Part shown: positions 1 through 10,547 of the stretch, one piece after another
Layout of the letters: the number at the start of each line of letters is the position of its first letter
Position numbering within the stretch: the stretch's first letter is position 1
Assembly: GCA_000727475.1 (NCBI GenBank)
Contig: KL647301.1
Span: 1,761,055 to 1,825,054, forward strand
Direction: 5' to 3'
Length of the DNA: 64,000 nucleotides
Source of the DNA: Sarcocystis neurona
Taxonomy: Eukaryota; Apicomplexa; Conoidasida; Eucoccidiorida; Sarcocystidae
Notes under the pieces: model-generated
The model's database searches: none
The model's input: only the letters and a program-made list of their open reading frames with translations
Told to the model about the DNA's origin: nothing
Program-made: the position numbers and the translations under genes

Positions 1-1536
1 CCACACACCTATATATACACGTGTTGCGGCTGAGACTGTGGGGGTACCCAAACAGGAGAACACGTGGCTTATGTGGTCTAACGCAGCGTTTATTTTATTT
101 CAATTGCTGTGCGCAGGAAAGTTCCACACAGAAGGAAATTCCGACGTAGAAGGTTTTAGGTATTCTATACCTGCTTCACAATCAAATTAAGAGCTGGTGT
201 CGCTTCCTTTCCACCGCAAGCCACTGTATCGACAATTATCACCCAATTCATATTGCAGTACAACACAAGCGTGCGTATGCCTCAATGTTGAGTTGAGAAG
301 TAGGCGCATCCTTCGACAAAGATTCCTCTGTTTCACCACAACGGTAAGGGAAGGTCTGGCCTTTCACAGGAAGATATATCTGGTTATGTCTCGGCTGAGT
401 TATTATGGACGTGACCCCCTATGACAGCACTTCGTGTACACACCTGACAGGTGTTCCGTACGTCTGGTACTGCTGCAACAGTCCTGCGTCGACGGCCAGA
501 GCTCCCAATGTCACTATTTGCCCTCCACGTAAAAACTTGGTCACCTGCACGTATGTATCCATACGCACTTCTTGATATTTGTATATACGTACGCGTACGT
601 ACACTGAACCATGGATGCGTAACATCGTGTAATCGTGATATTTACGTCCGTATACGTGTGGGTGTACACGTGTACATACTAATGTATATGTATACATAGA
701 TGCACGTGAGACTCCACAAGCGAGTTGCCTGTCTGCCTCGCCTACTGAGAGCGTGGTAATCACTCTTCACGGACTGTCTATTTCATCTGTGTTTCCCAAC
801 ATAAAAAAACGAGCTGGGCACGTGCCCGTCAAACGGCTCTCCTGGCTGGGTAGCCTTCCGTGTGTCAGCCTTCCGAAACGTGAAACAAACAGGCGGACAC
901 CAGTATTTGATCACGTTCTTGCTGCGCTGCTCTTAGTGCGCTGTTCATCGTGCGCTGTTCATTACGTGAACAGAAAAGCTGCAGCATCACGACTGACACC
1001 GCGTGTCTTTGATCACTTGCCACACCCGTACAGGCTGTACATTACCCGTCACTGGCTTGACGAAGAAGCAGCTCAGTTTGTTTCTCTGTTGTTGCTTGTT
1101 CTACAAAATGCCACGCGTGCCCTCTGCACCTGCAGTGGCTCGCGTCGCGCACGTACACACATCAAAAATAGCGCAAGAACACATGTGCTGGTGCAGATAC
1201 TCACACGCGCACACGAAAATTCGCCTGCTGATGAGGAGAGCTAGTGAAGAGCAAACGCCTCGACAGTCAGCGCACCGCTCATCTATGCCGCATCTCCATC
1301 TAGGTGCAAATAACCTGCAAAACTCCCACCGCTTGTCACTATTCCAGATCCGTACACTCAAACACATAGACGTACACGGATATACACATACATATATACT
1401 CACGTGCACCATATACTCACAGAGGCGCTTCTGGTTGATGTGCGCGGGTGTGGAGGTACCGCTACTGTACGCACACCTAGAGAACACGACTGCTTATAAT
1501 ATTCGACGCAGTTACGAAGCTCCTCCCACACCTCGC

Positions 1537-1580
1537 AAATATATATATATATATCTATATATACGTATATACATACATGT
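1537..1580. repeat. (TA)n-rich microsatellite
   Basis: An AT-alternating tract (tatatatatatatatatcta followed by tatacgtatatacatacatg) in non-coding DNA. Confidence 0.8.
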
Positions 1581-3442
1581 GTGCGCACTTTAGCCTACGT
1601 TGCAGAGAGGCACCTGTTCTCTTACAGTAAGGAGCGTGTGTACGCGTGTGCCTGACAGGAAAACAGAACGACGGCCGGCCATACCGTCGTGTAGCTGGCC
1701 CTCCGTTTCTAACTTCAGAGTAAGCAAGTGCAACCGCCTCCGCTGGTCGGCGTACTGAGCAACGTAGATTCACTCACATGTGTATACATATATATGCGTG
1801 TATGTACGAAAGATACACGCCTGTTTGTATACCGTTGAATACGTCTGTATACACCACAGAGAGGCACAATAAAATGCGAGACGCAGGTTCGTCCGTAAAA
1901 ACAGTGACTACAAGAAACTCTCTTCTCCCTCTCCCTCTGCTGCGTCTTTTATCCGTACACCTGCCTGCAAATGCAGACACACTCAAAGTTTCCTGCGACC
2001 ACACCTAAACATCTCGTGTCCGTACACGGAAATCGCAGGTTCCTACTTGTCTTGTGATACTACGTATTTCATGCCAAAACACACATGTGCACACAAACGT
2101 ACATACAATCGCTTTTTTTTAAATACACCTATCGTTGCTTGTTTACACCCGTCTGCGAACGGTCGACTGGTGGCAACATCTCTCTCTCACACAACGTAAA
2201 TCACGATTCAGACATACCTTATACAAGAGAAATTCCTCTGCCTGTGTATGTGTGTATCCAACCCCTCCACCTCGACAAGCGTATAAAAACATGTACACAC
2301 ATGTTTGTGACCAGGGTGTCAGGACCTCTATTTCCTGACACACATGAGACTGAGGAAAAAGAGGTGGTCCTCCAAATTGTCCTTTTGAGAACGAGATCTC
2401 GACACTCGTCTGCACGAACTTTTCTTCTCAATGGGTGTTCTGGAGGTTGCAGCAGAGGAAAACCTTGTGTAGTTGCACCTCCAAAACAGGACGCGCAAAA
2501 AAAGAGAGAAGGAAAACTTTCTCCACATTCCTGGCGCGTACAAGGCAAGAGCTGACGCCTCTACAACTGCAGCTGTCATACGTGATATTCGTTCACTGCT
2601 AAGATTCGTGCACGTGTACCGTTCCGCCCTTGCTGCTGCACGTCCCGAGTCGCAGGACGCATGGTGCAGAATCCATGCAGTGTGTAACCACTTCGCTTGT
2701 GCTTCGTTTTCCACAAAGACACGCGAAAACAAGAATAAGCTCTTTACCTGTTGTTCTTCACACCCAACTGCCACAAGCGTCCTCACCTTGAAAAGCGTAC
2801 AAGCTTGTACACACCTCCACGCATATTTTTCACCGGTGGTTTCATCCTCTCTCTTCCTCTCCAACTTCACACACGTCCACTCTTCCACATATACTTATAT
2901 CTATCCCCTCTTCCTCTGAAGGCTTCGTAGAAGACTCATGCACACATACGCAGAGAGCCCCATCTACACAGACATACATACGTGCATGGGGGACTGTGTC
3001 TGCTGCTGCAGCAGCAGTCCTCCTCTCGTTCTCTATTTCTACGCACACGTAGAAAGGCACGGCGTTGTCGACCCTTCGCCGATTCAGAAGAGCCGAACAC
3101 GTGACACAGCCCTCCATCTCTAGGAGCCTGACTTTGTTCAAATTTACTATCTCCTCTCTGTGCGGACTTGAGTCTTGCGTGTAACATCCTTAACATCCTC
3201 TACGCGCACACGTTGTCGTACACGGATACACACATGCACACGAAAGATGACTCTCCGTCTTTACACAAAACTCAAGAAAAACGAAGCGCCCTCTCTCTGT
3301 CGCCATACGCACATAAAAAACGTGCGGAGAGTGGCACACGAGGTTCCACGAACGTGTTTCTTCACTCCTGTACAGTCTGCAGCCCGTAGAGACGCCGCTA
3401 CGGAACAAAAAGAACAACGTCAACATACCCCCCATCCTGCTA

Positions 3443-3852
3443 CTACAGACGTGGTCGTTCCAGCGGCAGGAGCAGCGGTAGTATTACTGCTGGTGGGGCT
3501 GGGGCAGGACTACCGAGTCGTATAAGAGCCATGCGAGTAGCAGTGGTAACAATACAATGCTTAGTCGTGTTACTACGACTGGCACTGTAGTCCCTACAGT
3601 TAGTTGATTTTCTAGTAGTCCTACTAACAATACTAGTAAGAGTCGTACTCGTAGTAGCAGTAGTAGTTGTCTTCGTACTAGTAGCAGTAGCAGTAGTAGT
3701 AGTAATAGTAGTGGGAGTGTAGTAATAATGAGGCATTACTACACGACTACTGCAGTACGCGTACTTACTAGTAGTAGCAGTAGTAGCACTTGTTGTCCTT
3801 ATTATACGCGTATCATTAGAAGTAGTAGTACTGAAGTACTCCCACACCTACT
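3443..3852. repeat. Imperfect GTA/TAC trinucleotide array
   Basis: About 400 bases of degenerate GTA units (gtagtagcagtagtag and variants such as agtcgtactcgtagtagc). The reverse strand reads as a Thr/Ser/Tyr-rich frame of 134 codons, which I take to be a by-product of the array and not a gene. Two further arrays of the same kind lie at 35434-36405 and 40480-40720. Confidence 0.75.
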
Positions 3853-4296
3853 ATAGGGCTGGTGGTGGCCCACCGCCAGTCCTCCACGGACAACTACCAT
3901 GGAGAAACGTTATTATATATTAACAACACACACACACATACTATCAAGTGTGAGCGCGTCTCAACACAGCACACAGGTAAGGGCTGCAGCGCAGTAACAG
4001 CAATATTTCGCATCCTGTCCCGACACACGACTACCCCGAGTAGAAGGCGCAATAAAGCAGGCGCGAAGCTGTGCAATGCCTCGTCGCACACCAAGTGCAA
4101 CAGGACTGTAACGGCGCGACAAACAGTCCTCTACTCTGCGTGAGACTAACGCCACGGTGACACAGACGAACAGCCTGCTAATGATCGACAAAGAAAAGCG
4201 CGAAAAACAGTGCCATAGCAGCCGACGCCGCCGCCGGCAACACTGTCATGTGGATCGTCGAAGCAGCTCCGGACTGCAGTGTGCAGACGCATCACA

Positions 4297-4392
4297 CAAA
4301 CACACACACACGCACACGCACACACACGTATGTATGTATGTATGTATGTATGTATATATATATATATACATATGCATACACACGGATATACA
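4297..4392. repeat. Compound (CA)n(GTAT)n(TA)n microsatellite
   Basis: A run of CA dinucleotides passes into seven tandem GTAT units and then into alternating TA, followed by catatgcatacacac. It lies in non-coding DNA. Confidence 0.85.
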
Positions 4393-5833
4393 TATGTATT
4401 CTTTTATAAAGGAGCAAGACTCGCGAGGGGGACCGTCGAGCTCATGTGAAGTTCTACGTGTGCGAATGTGTGTGCGGGTGTGTGTGTACGGCTGGTGCAT
4501 TTGAATGTGCGGTGAGACACAACACAACGGAGACGCCTACACATACATTTGTGCAGATTCTAGTATCTCTATGGCGAGGACGCCTACACACACTTGCACC
4601 AGCACGCAGACTGACTCACTAAAGTCGGCAACAGTCGGGATCCACAGGTGAATACACATAGCGTATACACAGCAACAATCACGTGGCCGAAGAGGTATCC
4701 ACCGATGCGCACAGATACGGAGAGAGAGCGACACCGAAAGAGAGACATAGAGAGAAAGTAACACGGCGCACACACATATACATTCATATATGAGTTAAGT
4801 GAGACGCAAACACACTGCAGAGTACGAGAGACGCACATGCATTACACACGCACGTACATTCATATATATGAGGTAGCAGATAGGCAGGTACGCTGTAGAC
4901 TCCGCGAGACGTACACCTCCTATATATGTATATATGTATACACATATAGGAGTTAACAGAGAGGCAGGTATACTGTACAGTCAGAAAGACGCACACCTAC
5001 ACATACGAAGACCTATAGATGGTATACGCAGGGAGAGAACGAGAAAGAAACATCTACACACAGACATGTAAGGCGCATGTATAGATCCACACACAAAACA
5101 GGAGTGCGAGGAGGTAAACACTGCCTTCTCAGACGCATGCGAGTAATACAAAGCGTTACGCCTGCTAAGTCAACTACGAACGTTTTTCCTACACCGAATA
5201 AGGAAACACACATGTACATATTGTTGACGTACAGAAATCCAGGTGTACACATACATATATACACATAGAGAGATGCACACGCGTACGGCGCACACACACA
5301 CGTACACAGGTGGATAGACGAGAGCGTAACAATACGTACGCAGACGACAAACAAACATACACAAGTGCCCGCATGCGAGTTCCACCTATCCCATTCCGAG
5401 GTATACACAGCTTGTATATCTCTGCATATGCGAAGAGGCGGATTCCGAGGCACATCTGCAATACTTCTAATCGTTTTCCGGCAAACACACCTACAGAATA
5501 CACATGTGCCGGGAAGCGCACACTTGTGTATATAATGTAAATATATGTATGTATATATGCGTGCGCGGCAATATACGCATGCGTGTGCGTATATTCACAG
5601 GGCCCCCAGTTGTAGCTGTACCTACACAAACTTAAATATATTTACGCGCCACTCATAACAACTACGTCACCGCGCGTCGTTGTACCAATATGAGTGCCGC
5701 GCAAAATGTGGGCGACCGGCAAACGCGTTCCTTTTCGTTTCTGTCATGTGAGGAAAAACTGTCTTCTGCTGGGACGCACGACGCACACGTATTTGGGGCT
5801 GCAGCGAGGCGGACCGGCTCAGTGGGTTTTCCA

Positions 5834-8061
5834 TTATTCCCCACGAACATCGCCCTGTTTTTCTTCACGCTCTCTTACCATGACCTTCGCGGTTTTGGCA
5901 CTGACGACTACTTCGTTCAAAAACTTCTTCTGCATGTCTTCAACAGAGAGGCCGTCGCTCGACTCCACAAACGTAACAGTTACGCGTGCCTTCCCTCCTG
6001 AAGTCTGCGTCGCTCCCTCCGGCTGCTGCTGCTGCGCCGATGCGTGTTGGTGCACTTGCGCCAATGCAGCCGCGTCTTCTTCGTGCGCGGCGATCTTCTG
6101 TTGAGGAAAGGGAGGGAAAAAACAAGACACAGACCGAACAACCCGCTGCGATAACTTCCCTGAGCCACTACGTCACGCCATACCGGGACTGGGTATATGT
6201 GCACTGCGGACAGAGCGGTACACCGGAGAAAAAGCCTGCCATAAACCCCAGGCTCTGTGCACAAGAAAAATCTTTCTTCTGTCTGCACCACAAGCAGTAA
6301 CTCATCAGGTCGTCGACAGTACCGTCAGTGCGGTGCGGACCAGAGAGGCCTCTCGCAACTGCCGCAACTTCGGAAAACGCAGGCCTCCGCTTCTCTTCCA
6401 AAGACGAGACGAGCTCGCAGACAAACAGAGCAGCACGTTCACCCCATGGCGTATTTCTTTCTCACTGCCAGCCTTTCACAAACTCCCACAACCACCACCT
6501 CACGTGCCAATTAGAACGTACGCGACGCAGCAACCGTATTTCCCTGGATTGACACTACACCTGCTACGAGCCTCTACCCTTTTTGTTCACTGGCGCACAA
6601 CAGACGGCCTAGGTACGAGATGGCGGTCGGCGCAGGCAAGATGATGTGCGCGCGCGTAGACACACAAAGTTGAGGCCACACCACATACCTGCAGGAAGGT
6701 CGTTCCTCTCCTCCCAGGACCTGCGCCAGGAGAGTGCGATATCCTATAACAGAGCCCCACGCCTATACTTCACGACGGACGTGCACGAACGACGTACACG
6801 AACCTGTGACAGGGGGGTGGACCACGTACTTGTGTGCGTGGACATACGCGTGTGAAGTTGTTTCCCCCAGCAAGCCGGGATTTGCTGTTTTTCAACACAG
6901 CGGTCACACACGTGCATGTGTAGATATCCGAAGAAGCCTGACTGTGTGTGGGACGTCGAATAATTACATCAACGTGCATGAACAAGCAAAACGGGACACC
7001 CTGGAACACATATATACATATATATATTATATATAAATATATGCAGATCAGAACTCAGCCTTCCCGGGTCAGCAGGTGAGGTCTTCATGAACGGATGAGC
7101 TGCACCTACACGTGCAGATGCTTGGAGGAGGAAGCAAGTACACGTGAATACATGTGTATAAGTGTGTGATAGTGGGCTAGCGCCACCACAGAAACACGTT
7201 GAAGAAACTGCCCCGGTCGGTATTACCTTGAGGTGAAGCGCCACCGCGGGTGCTACGCCATCGCCGGTTTTCGCTTGAGTCCCTGCTCTGCTGAATTGTA
7301 CGAGGTGCGGTTGCTGCTGCTGCTGCTGCTCGTGCAACGACGCTGCTGCTGCTCGCGTCACGCTCCGCGAGGCTTTAGTAAGTTCTTCTATTTCCGCTGC
7401 CAGACTCAGACCTCTACCGGCGCCCGCACTTAGCTGCAGGGCAGAGACGGCTGCGTTGGGAGCGACGCCGGTGTTCCACGGCTGCTGCTGCGGCTGCGCT
7501 GACGAGGAAGTAGGTGGAGAAGGCGGCATGGCCTCCCCAACAAGGTTGTCGTTCTTCGCAAAGAAAATACGCCAGCACTCACGGTAGGTTTCGTCAATGA
7601 ACCGAGAAAACCGCTCGGTTATCATCTTGTCATCAACCGGCTGAATGGGAAACGCGCACGGACAAAAAGACGAAAAAAAGTGACCCGGTGAAAGGTTTCC
7701 TCGTAGTCTTTGCTTCTGCTCCACGCAGCCTGCTCTGTGGAATCAACACACGTAGATTTTCGCCACCAAGCGACAAATGACCGGAAGAGTTCTCTTCGGA
7801 CTGCCACAGCCGCAGTCACCCCGCTTCTTACGCAAACACAAAACAGGCCCTTCTTCTTCCGCCCGGCCCACTGACGGATAGCAACCGGTCCAACAGAACC
7901 AACAAAACTTCTCTGTAACCAGCAGTTATGCGGCAGTAAAAGAAAAGCTGCGAAAACCTACATTCTTCCTGATCGGTGCGAAATGCTTCCACTGAAAACA
8001 CGCGGAAGACGCGACAGTACCAAAGGTCTAAGGGTCTGCGACATCCACGTCATACGTTCAA

Positions 8062-8095
<34 letters not shown>

Positions 8096-9161
8096 CGGTG
8101 TGTACGCATGTACGCATGTATGTGCCTGTGTGTAAGCATGTGTGTATGTATGTGTACGTATGTATGTGTATGTATGTATACGTATGATTGTATACGTATG
8201 TATGTATGTGTATGTATGTACACGTATGTATGTACATGTATGAATGTACACGTATGTATGTGTATGTATGTATGTACATGCATGTATGCACATGTATGTA
8301 TATACATGTATATATGTACAGGTATGTACGTACATGTATGTATGTAAATGTATGTATACGTGCGTATGTATGTTATGTATGAATCTACGCATATACGCCT
8401 CTCACATTCGGTAAGGGCCGGATGTGTCCACGAACACATGCGTGCATGTACGCAGACGCAAATACATCTATACATACGCGCAGACAAAAGGGATGCAATA
8501 CACATGACCATACAATATATACACATGTAACGTACGGACGCCTGTATACAGACGCCGCGCACCACCGAATTCAACACACGCACGCTTGCATACGCACTGA
8601 TTTATACATGTGCGCAGATGCATCTGTACGTCCACAAAGCTCGAGCAGTTACGCAGACTCGTGCAGAACGACGGCTCGACCATCACCTCCCCCTGAGCAA
8701 ACAGCAGCTGTGTCTCCTCGGCAAAGCCGAATCCACGTAGGCACTATGTGTAGAAAGGCACTGAGATAGACTGATACTGGTTGGCAGGCAGACACTGTTA
8801 TACATGTGAAAGGATTCGTAACCAACACACGCGTACTCATGTGTGTGAAGGTTCAAAAGTAGGCATGTAGAAGCAAACACGCAAAAACCAAACATACATA
8901 CACAAATATATATACACACACAGACTCATATGCAGGTAGATCCCGCGAATGAAACAGCCGGCTTGGAGCGTGTTTGCTCTGCTCTGACGTCACACAGAAC
9001 AGAACAAACGAAATGTGTTTGTTCTGCAAAGGTTTGTCGTTTGAGGAAGCACAAAATATTCGTACCAGGGGGCCGTCGTAGCCATCCGTAAGCTGTCCTC
9101 CTTCGTGTAATGTTTTGTTGTAAAACAACGCAAGATCCACTTCAGGAATGGGCAGCATCAT
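5834..9161 (-). CDS. Unrecognised four-exon gene, about 295 aa
   Basis: I do not recognise the family. Four minus-strand segments read as protein and join in phase 0: 9161-9066 (begins MMLPIPEVDLALFY), 8743-8630 (FAEETQLLFAQGEV...), 7640-7227 (DDKMITERFSRFIDETYREC...) and 6097-5834 (AAHEEDAAALAQ... to a stop). The proposed donors are CTG|GTACGA, GAC|GTACAG and AAG|GTAATA. The proposed acceptors are ACATAG, CATTCAG and CTCAACAG. Exon 3 has a Pro/Ser/Gln-rich middle and a QQQQQQ run, then a possible coiled stretch (AAEIEELTKASRS). The last exon has a short poly-Gln run and ends in a charged helix (MVREREEKQG). No signal peptide or membrane segment is obvious. The first intron is short, and the second carries a large TGTA microsatellite. 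The start is uncertain because the frame stays open upstream of the chosen ATG into a CAG-rich stretch, so a further 5' exon is possible. Another segment near 6290-6390 looks partly coding and could be an extra exon. Confidence 0.5.
8064..8385. repeat. (TG)n(TA)n(TGTA)n microsatellite block
   Basis: About 320 bases of tgtgtg, tatata and then many tgtatg/tacatg units. It falls inside the second intron (7641-8629) of the proposed minus-strand gene. Both strands are open for 120-180 codons here purely because of the repeat (Tyr/Val/Cys or His/Thr/Ile). Confidence 0.9.
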
Positions 9162-9560
9162 TGTGAGAAGCTCCGCTGCGGTGGTTACTGCTGCTTGCGG
9201 CAACAGCGAACCCCAGGCAATGAATACACGGTCGCTGGAGACAGCAGCAACAGAAGCAACATCTCAGAAGCAGCAGCAAAATCATAGCAGCCGTAGAGCT
9301 ACAGCAGAGACAGAAGAGCCGCAGCGGCAGCAACGCGACAGCAACCGACGAGAAAACACACCAGCAACGATGTCACAGCAGCGGCAGAAAGGGACCCTCC
9401 AGCAGTGCCAACACAGCGACATGAGCGACCGACGCACAGCAGCAGCGGAAAGAAGGCAGCAGTAGAGTCACAGCAGCCAGAAATACAGCAGCAGCAGGAC
9501 CCCAAAAGCAGCCAAATTTTTGCAACAACAGAAGTGCTCCAGTATGACGCCACCAAAAGC
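9140..9560. repeat. Imperfect CAG/AGC-rich tract
   Basis: The plus strand is rich in cagcag, agcagc, acagc and gcagcaac units with many interruptions. Reading frames on both strands are open but compositionally trivial (Gln/Arg/Ser/Thr versus Cys/Leu/Ala). It lies directly upstream of the start chosen for the gene at 5834-9161 and may be its 5' flank, or may hide an upstream exon. Confidence 0.6.
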
Positions 9561-9808
9561 CTACGTCTTGGGGAGTACGAACGTACGTGCAGCCGCACAC
9601 ACGTATAATACATAAGCGTATTTTCTAACATACACATACGCACAGCAGTCCTTCGACGATTTCCTGCCTGTACAGGAAGATCGGCACGCGCTGCAGAAGG
9701 CGCCTGTGCGCGCGTGGACACATGCTAATGGAGAGCAGAATATATTCACCTCTACATGAGCACCACCACCACTGGTCGTTGCGAGCTTATCTGGAGTGAA
9801 GTGAAGAC

Positions 9809-10531
9809 ATGCGTTCTAGTTCGCTCCACGGAAAAATCCATGGGCCCGATGGATCGCTGAGGCTGCTACAGCCTACTTTCACCGCTGGGGAAGCTGCAGT
9901 GCATTTTCTTCACTGTCACTACCGCGTGATCTGCCGCTGTAGCGTACTGCGCAGCTCCCCCACTGCATCTGCGGCAGCTGGTTCATGGTTTACTACTAGT
10001 GCGACGTCTACGTCGGTTGCCGCTGTTGTTGCTGGTGACACTTCAAGTACTAACCACCCGGATTCGGCTGGAGAGAGACACTTTTCGAAGAAAACGACAA
10101 GTCCCGACAACGACCAGACAAATCCAGAGTCAACGAAGTGTAGAGGCGCAGCTCAGACGAGACCCGGCGTCGTCTCGCCTCCTCTCCTTATCCACAGAAA
10201 ACACTCAGAAGCCCCTCCGTGCAGTCTACTGCTACTGAGTAGTTTAGTATTACCCTCTTTCCGTGTGCGGCTCCACCTTCGCAACTGCTGCGTGCGTCGT
10301 ACGACTGCGTACTTCTTCACTAAAGGCGCATGCAACAGCAATATCGAACACTGCCGTAAACATTTTCTCGCACAGCATCCAACAGTCGGGGCCACATACT
10401 CCAGTTCAGCGACTCTTTTTCGAGGTAGGCACGGCATCACGGCACGCACAAAGCTGTCAACACGGAAGCAGCGTCTCTGTAAAGCACACCTCTTCAGTCG
10501 ACAAACTAACGCCTTTCCTACAGCTGCGTGA
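9809..10531 (+). CDS. Uncertain open reading frame, 240 codons
   Basis: An uninterrupted plus-strand frame from ATG to TGA. It is Ser/Thr/Ala-rich early and basic and Cys/His-containing later, with no motif I recognise. A hydrophobic stretch (SLLLLSSLVLPSF) occurs near residue 138. It lies convergent to and just beyond the stop of the minus-strand gene at 10548, so it may be 3' flanking DNA of that gene. The minus strand here also has 60-100-codon open frames. Length is its only support. Confidence 0.2.
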   Translation: MRSSSLHGKIHGPDGSLRLLQPTFTAGEAAVHFLHCHYRVICRCSVLRSSPTASAAAGSWFTTSATSTSVAAVVAGDTSSTNHPDSAGERHFSKKTTSPDNDQTNPESTKCRGAAQTRPGVVSPPLLIHRKHSEAPPCSLLLLSSLVLPSFRVRLHLRNCCVRRTTAYFFTKGACNSNIEHCRKHFLAQHPTVGATYSSSATLFRGRHGITARTKLSTRKQRLCKAHLFSRQTNAFPTAA

Positions 10532-10547
10532 GGAGTCGAAACAATGC

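Larger units (their letters stand above)
1..5833. other. Repeat-rich DNA without a supported gene
   Basis: I see no reading frame here with recognisable protein character. The short open frames are dominated by His/Thr/Tyr/Val/Cys codons that come from CA/TG and TA-rich DNA. The stretch holds several microsatellites (about 1537-1580 and 4297-4392), a GTA-type array (3443-3852) and many scattered short acacac/tgtgtg tracts. Small exons could be hidden in it. Low-complexity DNA of this sort is typical between genes in repeat-rich Eimeria segments. Confidence 0.6.

Noticed and set aside
7958..8583. His/Thr/Ile/Tyr-rich frames of up to 177 codons on the minus strand
   Set aside because: Direct translation of the TGTA/TATA microsatellite, which sits in an intron.
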